A stretch of DNA of 64,000 bases from Dichomitus squalens LYAD-421 SS1 (Eukaryota; Basidiomycota; Agaricomycetes; Polyporales; Polyporaceae). Shown in pieces: positions 1 through 13,400 of this stretch. Location of the stretch: assembly GCF_000275845.1 (NCBI RefSeq), contig NW_006766910.1:204049-268048 (forward strand). The letters run 5' to 3'. The notes under the pieces were generated by a model. That model did no database searches and was not told the origin of the DNA. It saw only the letters and a list, made by a program, of their open reading frames with translations. The position numbers were made by a program, and so were the translations under genes. How positions within the stretch are numbered: position 1 is the stretch's first letter; each line of letters starts with the position of its first letter.

Positions 1-1
1 G

Positions 2-244
2 GAGACGTTCGAGGAAGCCGAGAAGCTCGACAGCCATGATGCTGTGCTGGAGGTGTTCGAGGACTATGTCAACAGTCCTGAAATCGTCTGGCCTCTTGAC
101 GATAAGGTTGAGGACGAACTGCAAGGGCACCAACACCCCGACCTATCTGCGAATGCCGAATGGGCTCGTTCGACTATGCAGTCCACAATGCTCCCGACTC
201 GCAAAGTCGACGAACAGCCGATTCGTGCTCAAACTGATTCGTGA
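2..244 (+). CDS. C-terminal end of a FunK1-type kinase, cut by the window edge (partial)
   Basis: Frame 2 is open from the first base to a TGA at 242-244, giving about 80 residues. The stretch SHDAVLEVFEDYV followed by WPLDDKVEDEL resembles the tail of the FunK1 kinases further along the window. FunK1-C has DMHDWLAGAI and then MDDKVGERIPKD at the same place, and FunK1-E has FMLGLLARQI and then IDDRMPK. I read this as the last exon of a seventh FunK1 copy on the plus strand, with its kinase core outside the window. No catalytic motif is visible, so the call rests on short tail similarity only. Confidence 0.45.
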   Translation, partial: ETFEEAEKLDSHDAVLEVFEDYVNSPEIVWPLDDKVEDELQGHQHPDLSANAEWARSTMQSTMLPTRKVDEQPIRAQTDS

Positions 245-1545
245 AAGGGTCCTAGCTTGTCGGGACACTCGAGGATGGTGGCTGCCTACGCGGATCGCTC
301 TGTCTTTGTGATCCTTCTTACCTGTATCGGACAATGTACATATGCTTAGTCCCTGTGATTTTCTGCAATGAGGGAACCTTATGTGGTCACAGAGGACGCA
401 GCAGACCAATGGGTTCAACGGTTTTCCGTGCTCAACGTGTCCAATCCAATGTCCATTGTCCGCAAAGTGCACTTGTCTACAGTGCCAGGTACAAGAGTCA
501 TATCTGTGCTGGCCGGATTGTGAAACACCTCCCTTGAGATGGGAGAACAGTTCTCCGTATCAGTGACACGCACTCATCCTCGCATTGCTAGTCCATAGTG
601 GTCGGGATGATGTCCCGATGAAGGCCGCGTGTGAAGCCATTCGATACTTTCACATATACTTAACACCGGGGAACAATGGGATCGTTCTTTGGTCTTTGTA
701 TGAGGACTCGATATCGAATGAAGACTCAGAAGCGTCGATTTGGCACTGAGTACTGAGTCACAACCGGAGCGGGTAGTAGCAGGATTCTGCCGAGTCGGCA
801 CGTCCCGACCCACACGCAACGCTGCTAAGTACCTGATTGCACTGGAATTCATGGAACTCCCGACGTTGCAGAGCAAAAGGAACGCACGTCGCACACCACG
901 CACCTTGCCTGAGGGCGACACAGCTACAGCGCTTCCGCAGGCAAGCGCCGGTAGGGAGACGCGCTCGAAAGGCGAACATTTGATACAATGACCGAAACAC
1001 GGCGCCGGGCCAACAACTATGGAAGAGACGACATGTAGAGGGTAGCGGGGAGAGGGTGAAGGGTAGCGAGGGTAAATGGAGGGGACTATCATCGAAGGGC
1101 AAACGGACATGGTCATCAGGCGGCGAGCGGGCGGACATTGGGGGTCATCAAGCGGCTGAGCGAGCGGATATCGACGCGTTCGTAAACATGACAACGTGGG
1201 AAAACACACGGGGAACGTGACAGGAAACGTGGATGCCGAGTCGAGAGAGGGCGGCGTGCGGGACGTGAGAGAGACGGAGGGCGACGGGGTCGTGGCGTAG
1301 AAACACACAAGGTTTAGGGCAGTACAATATAGTGTATGAGGTGTATGGGTGTGTGTGAGTCGAACAACATTGCTTGACGAGAGGATTGAGAGATGCATGA
1401 GGACGTGAACGTGAACGAGAATGTGAACAAGGACAGGGGAACCTTGAAGTAACAAACGACAGGCACAAGAGCGAGACCAGATGGGACCGGGCAGAGTAGC
1501 ATAGCGAAATGTATCGGGGATCAGGGGTGGCTGGGGGTCGAGGTG
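245..1545. other. Intergenic stretch, no gene recognised
   Basis: This lies between the FunK1 tail and the 3' end of CDK1. A 293-codon open frame on the minus strand (574-1455) is rich in Ser, Pro, His and Cys. It has no recognisable domain, and no intron pattern extends it. The part next to CDK1 is a plausible 3' untranslated region of that gene. Confidence 0.5.
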
Positions 1546-3558
<2,013 letters not shown>

Positions 3559-5417
3559 GGTCAGTCGAGGTCTCCCGCCACAATGTTCAACCACAATCTT
3601 ACCGTTCCATATCTTGACGCGGTCGTGAGGATTCTTAGTGTACCTAGACGTGTCTTGAGGTCGTAGCGTGAAGACGAGAACGTGGAGCCTGTAGTGGACG
3701 AGGAGGTCGAGACGCTGCCGGCGGGAGGAGGACGAGATGGCAGGAGACTTTATACGCGCTTATGTAAGGAAAAGTGCATGACCGGAATAGGTAATGCCAT
3801 GCGGTGCGGAGGGCAACCGACGACAATTGGGGAATGTTCAAAGTCAGTCAATCGGATTAAATTCCCTGTCAACATCACGTCGACGTCCTCGGACATCGAT
3901 GCGGCCGGAGAGTGGCTGCAAGGACCGAGCCCATTAGAAGATGTGGCCGAATTCCGCTGTCCTATTCCCGCTCTCTGTGCATTTTTGTGGCGGTCGACGC
4001 CATCATTACTGCCTGTGATCAATTGCGCAGATCATTCCTCCAAGCCACCGCGGATAAAAGGAAGACATGGAACATCGAGGTATTGTAGATCGGCCCTGTT
4101 CTATGACTTTACGGAATCGTAGCCTTCTTCTGGTCCGTCTCGGCTTCTTGGCATGTAGTCTGTTCGCCTCGAACCCCTCCCTAAGTCCTCGCTCTTGTTG
4201 GTATCATTCTCTGACTCACTGTAACACAAGCAGGGATGGAATCCTGAGCCAGCTGAATACTAAGTTCCTGTGGTTGCATTGCATCCCTGGAACATTGCAA
4301 ACATGCCTTGATTTCGAAGCACAGGCACAGCCCACACACGCAGGTGCCTTCGCAACGTACTTACGCAGTCCCCGGCGGGAAAGGATCGCCGGCTATCATC
4401 TGGGCCTGGGATTCATGCTGAGGCTCGTTATCAGTTCGCAGACGTCGCGATCATAAATATACACCCTCTTCTGCCAAACTGACAGCGAACATGCGTATCG
4501 ACGCTGACCCTCCGGTAAAATCTAGTTCTCATAGCTTGAGGACAAAGGCCATACGGTATTTTTGTCAATAAGGAGGATGCGTAATCAGCCACCAAAAGTC
4601 CGTCCCATGCCTCGACATTCTATGCTGAGCCAAACGCTTTATTTCTGGAGCCGTTTTGGCTAGCGATCGCGCGGAGCGCTGCCACTGGAGTCAGTTGAAG
4701 GAAGTGCAAGGGGCGGTCTGATTCAGCCTGCCAACGGCTCTGCATAATGATGTCCTTAGGCGGTAAAGCGGCATGCGGTAGGTACCCTGGGACTAATAGT
4801 CTCTTGAGTTCTTCTATCGGGGTGGTCAAGATCGATCACGAGCCTGAAGTGCAGGGTGGACAGGGGACTCATCGCTTGCATGTAACTACTATTCTCGGAC
4901 GGCATGGAATATTCTTCAGTACCTTAGGCAAGTGTAAAGACGATCTGCTTTCCCCACTCCGTATTCACTAGACCACATTCGCATCACCGGCTATCTCCAT
5001 GCATGCAAGGTGAGAGCATTACCGCAGCATGTCACACGACCTTCCTACACCTGGTGCGTTCCAGCGAGCCTCCGGTGCGTTCAGATTGAAGTAGCTATAT
5101 GTGCTTACCTCTCAATCACGAGCCTCAAGGAGAAGCGGCATGCACAGACACTTCATGAGAATGTTGCCATGCACGCCCAACCCGAGGCCGTGGAGCTCGG
5201 ACTCCGGAGCTTTTTCAAATTGCTGCGTGGGATGCTGCTAGTGATGGTAGAAGCGGCGCTGGCGTGGGCAATTCGGAACGCCTTACTTATACGCTACAGG
5301 TGGCTAAACGTGCGTAGTGACACGATACGAGTCTGCGCGGAGGATATGCACCTACTGTCCTGCCCTTCTACCTTCAAAGAACCTCTAACACGGATCCTCG
5401 ACGGCCGAATGGGATTG
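3559..5417. other. Intergenic stretch between cdk1 and GPN1, no gene recognised
   Basis: This holds the cdk1 promoter (TATA-like box at 3748-3755, minus strand) and about 1.5 kb in which open frames are short and show no domain, signal peptide or plausible intron chain. Confidence 0.5.
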
Positions 5418-7065
5418 TCAGCCGGGGCGAGGCCACGCCAGCCCCTGATCGGACCGCGGCCGCATGCGCGTTACGTCGATATACTGTCCATGCCATACAT
5501 CCTCACCTGATCACGCAGGTCGGGAAGTCAGCGCTCCGGGTTCGTATCACCAGACAGTCAAGTGCAGGAAGGGATGGGCGGGGGAAGGGGGGATGCGAGC
5601 ACAAGAAGATATGAAGAGGCGAAGAGAACACGTACTGCGGTCAATGATGTTGACATCCAGGTCGTAGTCGTCATCCTCCTCTTCTGCGGTGGGATCCCAC
5701 TTGTCTGCTTGGGCGGCGGCGGGGTTCTGCTCGTGGTCGACGGCGAGGTCCTTCATAAAGCGGGAGAGCGAGTCTTCTTTCATTGCGTTGAGGGATTTAT
5801 CGCGGGACTCGCGGGCACGTTGAAGTTCCGGGAGGTACTCCCTAGTCGGTATAGCGCGTGGTGATGGGTGAAGCGTAAGATGAACTGTCAGTGATGTATG
5901 GTGTTAATGCGGGTGGATTCGCCTACCTTTCGTATTCGGCGCGAGACGCGTCCACGGCTTCGAAGAACTCTTTTACCCCTGCCCCTGTCATACTGGACAC
6001 ACCAACCGCCTGCGAATCGAGGCTTGTGAGCTATTCCACGTGGGTCAGAAGGGTACGCTACGCACCGTCAGGTGCTTGTAAAACTCGTCTAGCACAAGAC
6101 TCATACTGTTCATGAGGCTGTTCATGTACGTAGGTTCGCCCTCGTCGTCCGTCGTGCCCTGGTGTGACGCGAGAGCGGCCTGGAACGCCTCAAAGTCCTG
6201 CATCCACTCGACGGCGAAATCATGGGGCCGGACATCCGTCTTGTTGAACACAAGGATGAATGGCAATTTTGTTTTGTACAGGATACTATGGATTTGCGTG
6301 AGTAACCAGCATGCCGTTTACGGTATAGCATGGCGCCCGGGACGAGTCGTCGCCGGAGGGGACCATGTGGGTCGTTCTACGAGACGGCCAGTCCACTCAC
6401 CTGCAGGCGTAGAGCATGTTTGACATGAACGTTGCTGGGGCGGTTGTGCGGGGTGTGTCGATGATGTAGGCGACAACGGTGGGCAAGGACGATGCTACGG
6501 CGTCCGTGATAATCGCCCCGGATGCAGACCACGTAAAAATCTCTATCTGCCCTGGAGTGTCCAGGATCACATAGCTACAGGAGGTGTAAGTGAGCAATTA
6601 CGTCAGCCTCTGAACATGATGGATGGAAGCATACTCGACTGTGTCTGCTCGTTTCTCGACGATTTCGAGCACTTGATCGAACTTGGTCGTGAAAAGGTTG
6701 AGCGCGGTAAGGATGCCACCGTTGGGGCCGAGGTTGTACCTAGGAAGACGGTGCCGATCGGGGTCATTAACCACTCTAGATGTCCGGAGAAGAAGCACGA
6801 TTGAGACACACTCCTTCATCACTTTATGGTAGTCGACCGTATCCCGGATGTCAATATTAGCCTCATATGGTGTGCTTGCGACTGCAGGATCGAGATTGAG
6901 GACGTATGGCGGCGATGGTGGGTCTTGCGAGTGCAGGTACGAGTTAATCCTCTGCACGAATGTGGATTTTCCGGCTCCCGCCATCCCAATCGTGATAATC
7001 ACGGTCGGTTTCTTTTTGTCAGCAGGTGCTGAAGATGGGCCTGCTGTAAGTTTTTCCGGCTCCAT
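5418..7065 (-). CDS. GPN1: GPN-loop GTPase 1 (Npa3/XAB1 family), RNA polymerase II import factor
   Basis: This family of dimeric GTPases helps RNA polymerase II assemble and enter the nucleus. Seven exons: 7065-6812, 6739-6635, 6574-6401, 6285-6066, 6030-5927, 5841-5636 and 5506-5418. They give 383 residues, close to yeast Npa3. Motifs in order are the P loop GMAGAGKST (27-35), the diagnostic GPN loop YNLGPNGG (86-93), the G3 motif DTPGQ (125-129), NKTD (192-195) and a late helix [10 protein letters not shown]. The acidic stretch AEEEDDDYD precedes the end. The last exon is the least certain; it was chosen because it keeps phase and gives a normal length. Intron 4 is only 35 bp. The start codon is 208 bp from the divergent FHA gene. 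Confidence 0.93.
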
Positions 7066-7273
7066 ATCGGCCTAGATAGTGGCACACGAGAAAGGATAGC
7101 GGCGCAAGGTTTTCTGCGCCGCTCGTAAGCCCGTGGAGACGGAAAAGGCAGGTGTCACACGTTACATCACATATGGTCACATCATATAGGCTCCGACGGA
7201 GCCGAGAGCCCTGTTCCAGACGATTATCATCTCGACACCGACCACGACGCCTACACACTTTCTGAGAGCAGCG
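7066..7273. promoter_or_regulatory. Shared divergent promoter between GPN1 and the FHA gene
   Basis: Only 208 bp separate the two start codons, which face away from each other. Both genes must take their core promoters from this stretch. No clear TATA box is visible. Confidence 0.6.
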
Positions 7274-9594
7274 ATGGCGGCGGATAATACAAGCCTTGAG
7301 AGGTCGAACATATCAGGTACGCTGAACCAGCACTCAGCAATGAGTGTTCCTTTGCTCAGGGGATTCAAGGCCTCGTCCTGCACGTCGACGAGTTCGGCGA
7401 GCAAGCCCCCGAGTCTCTCACCTACCACAAGTCTGACTCCCGCACCGTCGTTGTCGGTCGCAAGTCGAGTCAAGGCATGTCTGACCAGCCAGACCCAGAA
7501 CGTGCTCTCTTCCGCTGCCCCGTAGTAAGTCGTAAGCATGCGAAGATAACTTTCACGGAGCATGGAAATGTATGCCGTAACCCTTTCATGGCTCTTTTGA
7601 GCACTTTGCATGCTGAACACCGTTTCTTCCCTCTCCCTTCTCCCTACGCACTCTTTCCGTCGAATAAAGGTATACATCACTGATCTGCACTCCCACCACG
7701 GGACGCACATCCTGCGACCGGGAGAACTCGTGTCGACGTCCCTCAAGCCTGAGGTACCGACCGTATTGGCCGATGGCGACCAGATCACGTTCGGGAAGAG
7801 CGTCGGCCGCGATTACTTCCTCGTCCGCCCGGTGGTCGCTCGCGTAGAGATGATTTTCGGCGGGGACGCTCCTCAGCGGGCATCCTCACCCTCGCCGAGG
7901 TCGTTCGAAGCACTATACTCCATCCCCGGTCCCGACGCCGATGACTCACAGTCGCAGCCACATGAACGTGACATCGACAAGACGCCCGCACGAGCAAGCA
8001 CAGGCCGCTACGGCGTGTTCCTGCCTTCTCCAGAGTCCTCATCCTCGAGCTCGGACGGTGATTCTGACATCCAAGAGATATCACCGCCGTCGTCTCCCCA
8101 GCACGACTCTGCACCGTCATTCCCTCGTCGCTTGCCTTTTGGCTCTGCCATGTCAATTCCGCTCGGTGCACGCCTCCGCCTGTTGCAGCAAATCCTGCCC
8201 CCGATCCACATCGCGGACTCTCCAGAGCCAGAGTACTACCCACCGCCTATCGAGCCGTTCTCTCTTCAGGAGATTCACGTAGAAGCCGGGGTAGTCGAGG
8301 GCGAAGAAGATATGGACTTGTCCTCAAGCCGCGCGTCCTCGCCTCTACACGACGACCCACTCCGAGAGGAGCCCTCTGTTGTCGGCGCCTGGCCACATAC
8401 TCCCGCGAGGGAAACCCAATCCCCCGAGTCGCGCGGATTGAGCGTGTACCAAGCTGAGCTTCAGGCTCTGCTCGAGCGTGAAGTGATTGAGATCAGTGAC
8501 GATGATTATGGTACGCCCTCCCATGTCGTCGAAGTGAGCCATCCCGTCGGGGAAAGTGAGAAAGATCGCCCAGCCGGGCAGGGCCTGGAGGTTGAGATGG
8601 CGGACGCGATACTTGGCGACGTAGAGTCGGTCCAGAGTCCCGTGGGCGCTCTCCCCGTGAACGAGGGTCAAGACATCATGGACCTTGGGAACGCGTCTAT
8701 GAATGTGAGCGACGACATCCCCGACCAATCATCGTTCGCGCCGGTCCACGCTGCGTTCCAGCGTGCGGATGCAAGCGTCGTCGAGGTCCAGATTGTTAGT
8801 ATTTGCTCTGCCTTCCCCACCTGTTTTCCTCCCTGGACGCTGACTCGGCGCAGAGCGAGTTCAAGGATACCCCAGCGATCCCCAATGACGAGTCCGTTTT
8901 CACCGCACACGTCGAGCAGACGAAAGCCCGCCTCGACGCGCTCGAAACGCGGGTGCAAGATACACAGACAGACCTCGACTCGCGTACCGATGAGCTATCC
9001 TCAATCCACACGCGCCTGCAGGTCCTTAAAGACTTTGTGTCCGGGCTGCAAGGGCGCACAGACATTGAAGAGCGACTCGAGGAGCTCACACGGGAGGTGG
9101 GAGCCGCGAAGGTCCTGTTGCAAGGTACGTGTGCCTAGCCCTACTTCACCGTTTCCCTTGTCACGCCATCAGGTAACTGATCGTTTCGTCCGCTCTCAGA
9201 GTCGTGTACCTCTCAGCACCAAACGCGCGAACAGATCGCCAGCGAACTGGAGGCCATCAAGGCCCTTCGTGCTGAAGTTACTGCGTCTGTAGCCGAAGCC
9301 AGACTGGCCATTGCTACCGTGCAGGCCGCCGCCATCGAGGTACGTGTGCCGCTTACTGGCCGTGGTACGATCCGAGCTCACGGGAAGCAGAGCTCGACGT
9401 CCCTGAAGAGGAAGCGGGAGGAGGCGGTGAACGACGAGTCTGTCCCGGCTAATCTTGCAGACGTGCGAGACCTGCAGTCCCCTCCTGCGCCGAAGCGAAG
9501 GAGAGCCATCCGCGTAGCTTCGACAATCGCGCAGACGGCCACTGTCGCGTCCTTGGGGGCTGCCGCCGCATGGGTCGCGCTTGCGTTCTCGTAG
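7274..9594 (+). CDS. FHA-domain protein with coiled coil and C-terminal membrane anchor
   Basis: FHA domains bind phosphothreonine peptides. Exons 7274-7316, 7370-7569, 7670-8794, 8854-9124, 9200-9339 and 9391-9594 join in phase to 660 residues. The FHA fold covers roughly residues 15-140, with VVVGRKSS, SRKHAKITF, HHGTHIL and DGDQITFGKS. A long acidic, Ser/Pro-rich middle follows. Next comes a coiled coil (DALETRVQDTQTDLDSRTDE through ESCTSQHQTREQIASELEAI), a basic KRKREE/KRRR patch, and a final hydrophobic segment (SLGAAAAWVALAFS) just before the stop. The order FHA, coiled coil, tail anchor matches SLMAP-type subunits of the STRIPAK signalling complex; that identity is inference. Intron 1 uses a less common CAAG acceptor, chosen because it alone joins the ATG to the FHA frame. 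Confidence 0.8.
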
Positions 9595-10490
9595 ATGTCG
9601 AAGCACGTTGCGTTGTTTTCGTTCCGTCGCGCAGCAAGGTACGATCTTCCCATTACTCGGGCAGTATGGACTCCTCACGCTGTCCCGCAGCATGCCTTTT
9701 TCCAATGATCCGCTTGGAGGTGTTGTTCGCTATTTTCGAGTGTCCGCAGCGACGCTCGCACATGAGAAGGGGTTATGTATAATATGTTCCGTGTGTCTTC
9801 TTTCGGTGGGACATTTGCCAGGGGCAAGACGTATGCTGTATGCTAGGTCGAAGTTTGTTGAACGTGTATATTATGCCAGCAGGCTATTCCTGCCCAATTA
9901 TCTCTATTCCTCATGGTCGAAATTCTGCACTAAGCGTCGTCTCTTGGAAGGGCATAAATGTTGAATATCTGCAAACGTTTGGCTTGCCCTTGTGCTCCAT
10001 AGTTGTGATGGTGGCTTTTAGGCAATGTTTAGGGCAGGCTTCGCAGCATCAACTTGAGAATTGATACGCAGAATTTGACCAACATCTGTTATACTAGCCT
10101 GACCACGGTGCCCGCGACCAATGCGAAGCTGAGCTTGCCATGGACAGGGCCGATGTCTTACGCACGCTGAAGGAAGGCGAGGGCACAGAAAAAAATGCTC
10201 CAGGCAAACACATATCAAGCGTGATATTACCGAAGACGAGGGGCACTAGCGCGAGCTCGACGACACAACACCGAAAGAACGACATAGCAAAAGGATGGAA
10301 CGCGTATGGGGACGAGTACAGCAGTTAGGCACAAGGATCCGACAATTAGTAAGTCCAGCGAGCGAAGAAGGTCCACAAAGGAGACACAAGTGTAGCGAAA
10401 GGAGAGGAGAGCACCAATAATCATAATCCTTCAAGTTCATACGACGGACACACGCGGTCACAGTCGCCACGTCATAGTGCATGGAAGCGA
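9595..10490. other. Convergent 3' ends, no gene
   Basis: The FHA gene (plus) and the copper radical oxidase (minus) end tail to tail here. The stretch holds their 3' untranslated regions and terminators. I see no further coding pattern. Confidence 0.55.
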
Positions 10491-13400
10491 TCAGGCAGGC
10501 GGGCCCACACCGGGGAGGGTGAAGTCAGGGAAGTTCGGCCAGTTGCCGAGCTGGGCCGGGTCGCCGCCGATACGGATCCAGTTAGAGTGCGAGGGCGTGG
10601 GGCCGTCGAGGACCCAAATCTGCCACCACCCAGGAGGCGAGACAAACTGGTTGGGCGGTGCAACGACGGTACAGGTGTTGCCGACGCAGGTGAACTCGGG
10701 GAAGATTGTGCGCATGCCCATGGCGTTACCTGGGAAGACGGGGAAGCGAGTTGACAAGATGCTCGTGAAGTGAAGAAAGAAGTAGGTTACGTACCATGCT
10801 GTGGAAGAGAAGGAAGGAGGATGTTCTGTGTCAGCGTCTGGTATATTAATATGTCCTGTCAGCGTGGTCCACGCACCGTGCTAGAAGTAGCTGCGTAAGG
10901 GAAGAATGCCAGTCAACCACGATGTCCTTCAGTTCGATAGTTTCGAAGTTGCTACGTACCAGCAATCATAGAAACGCGCATTGTCTCCGTAGTTCCTTCG
11001 AAGAGCTGGACATGGATGGTGTGACTACTGCCGTACTCCCAGTCCTTCTCGTCGACGGTGAAGCTCGGCTGGGTGCGACCTTGGGTCAAGTACGGCGGGA
11101 CGTAGACCTCGACACGCATTTCCTCCGGGAAGCCAGGAGTTTGGGGGTCGCTTCCAGAGATCAGAACACGGCCATCAGGAAGGAGCTGTACACGCTAAAT
11201 GAGTAATGGATACAAACAATTGCGCGAGAGTCACGCACAGTCGACTCGGAGTGGTACAGGCGGGCAACGATGGTGGTGTTCAGAATGGAGATGCGGGAGC
11301 CGACGGGCTGGCTCGGGTCGTATAGGAGGGCCTGAAGGTTGGGGTTGGTTGCAAGACCGAAGCCGGCCACGCCCTGCTGTGCTCCATTGACGATGAGGAA
11401 GGTACCATCCGGAAGGGCTGTATGACGTTGGATGAGCTGAACTCGATACACAAGCACAAACCTATGTGACTAACCGGACTAAAGAAACAAGTGTCAGCCA
11501 CGGCTTTAGGAGTCAGAAGAAGCTTCACGTACCATGGACGTCATGACACGGGGGGATGGCTGCAAGCAGTCGATGTCAGAACAATATCGATACTGGATGG
11601 AACAAAGCCCGTTGAGCGTACCATACGCTCCAGCACCCATTCTGCGCCATCGACCTCAGGCTGGATGGAAACACAATTATCGAGGGCAAGACCGAAGTTT
11701 GATCCACCACAGACGAGGACAGTGAGAGGATCGGTGTACGGAGCGTGCTGAGGGAACAGGACGGCAGTACCCTCCAACGGGTAAGTGCGACCCGCGGCAG
11801 GGCTGACAACTGAACCGGGCATGTTGGGGAGCGTCTTGATGGTGTCAAAGGTCACCGGGTCGAGGATACGCGCCTCGTTGTAGTAGCCTGTTGAGCTTAA
11901 TCAGAAGGAACCCTCATGGACCTGCCAATTGATACATACCAACGAAGATGTTACCGCTGGGAAGCATGTGGAGGAACGGGTAGAGGTTGTTGGGGTCAGT
12001 GCGGTTGAGCCAGTCCATGAACAGGTAGGTGGGACCACCCTCGGGAGTAGGGAGAATCTCCAGAGTGGGCTCCGGAGCACCGTTACTACCAACCTCACCA
12101 CCGACGATCAAGACGCTACCGTTCGACAGGACAAGTCCGGACGGGTACCAGCGGCCCCTCTGAAGAACGTCTCAGATCGAGTACCTACATGCGAAAAGAT
12201 GAGACGCACCTGCAACTTGAGCTCGTTGAAGTTCTCCTCCCAATCGTTGGTTCCGTTGACACCAGGGCTGCCATCGGGCGCGTAGAGGCGGACACCAAAA
12301 GTACTGTCGAGTGACCACCCTCCGAACATGAGGTGCCTAGCAGCCCGATCGGGAAGTACAACAGCACCAGCGCAGAAGGTGTCAGACTTGACATGCATCG
12401 TACGCCAAGTCTTCTCGAAATCGTCGACCAAGCTGAGATCGAGCTCGTACGCGCCAGTCGAATTGGTGAACTCGCTCGTCCCGAACTTCTCAACGAACGA
12501 GACCTTGTTGTTGATGCCAAGCGTGACTAGAAGGGGGACGACGACACCAGGAACGAAGAACTCGTAAAATCCTGTGTTCGCAGGCGTCTTCCAGTCGTTC
12601 ATGACGCCATTCCACTTGTAGTACTGCAATGGGTTTTAGCACATCCATCAGACTTCTGCGGTGAGCGTGTGCACGTACCGAGAGACGGTTTCCACCACCG
12701 CATAGGTGGATGGGGTCACCAGGGCATGCAATGTTACAGTCGGACTCGGGTGCAAATCCAGGGCTTGCGTCGGTGTCCGAAACGTCACCGCAGTCTGGGG
12801 CAAATGTTATTGTTTCATCCCTGTGAGGAAAATTGATAGACTTACAGCATTCTTGACCGAACTCAGTACCTGCCGCAGGGTATCCGAAAGCAGCGCATTG
12901 GTTCAAGCAATTGTCGATCGAGTTGTTCGTGGGCTGGACAATTTTGTTGGGGAAAAGGCGAACGCCGTTTGGTGCCTCCCTGTAGATGTGTATGTTAGTG
13001 TCGAACAACGATGATGAGGACCCATTGACATACTGCAGACAGCCTTGATACTCCCAATTGCCTTTGTACGTACGGGTCAGAAAGTCTTGCCGAAGACTTC
13101 GAGAATATCAGCAGGACATACCCGGAAGACTGCTGTTCTTGGGTGTGGGAACCGGCAGGGCTACCACGTTTCCGGTACTAGTATACACCTGAATTAAGAC
13201 CCCATGTGCCTTAGCAGAAGATCTCGCGGACGCTATTGACGAAGCACGCTTACGGAAAGTCGATTCGGTCCACCACAAGCCTCCCTACACGGGAATCAGT
13301 TTACCTCGAATGGAAGGAGAGAATTGGTACGCACTGGGTGTTCCCGCCACATGCCATGTTGCACGTCGTTGGATCGCCCACCACCGCGCCGTCGATCAGC

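Noticed and set aside
574..1455. 293-codon open frame on the minus strand
   Set aside because: Low-complexity Ser/Pro/His/Cys composition, no domain, no splice extension; most likely the 3' flank of cdk1.
7317..7359. A 43-bp first intron of the FHA gene with a CAG acceptor
   Set aside because: It joins the ATG at 7274 to the wrong frame; the 53-bp version ending in CAAG keeps the FHA frame.
7177..7788. 203-codon open frame on the minus strand
   Set aside because: It lies antisense to the FHA exons, whose motifs are far better supported.
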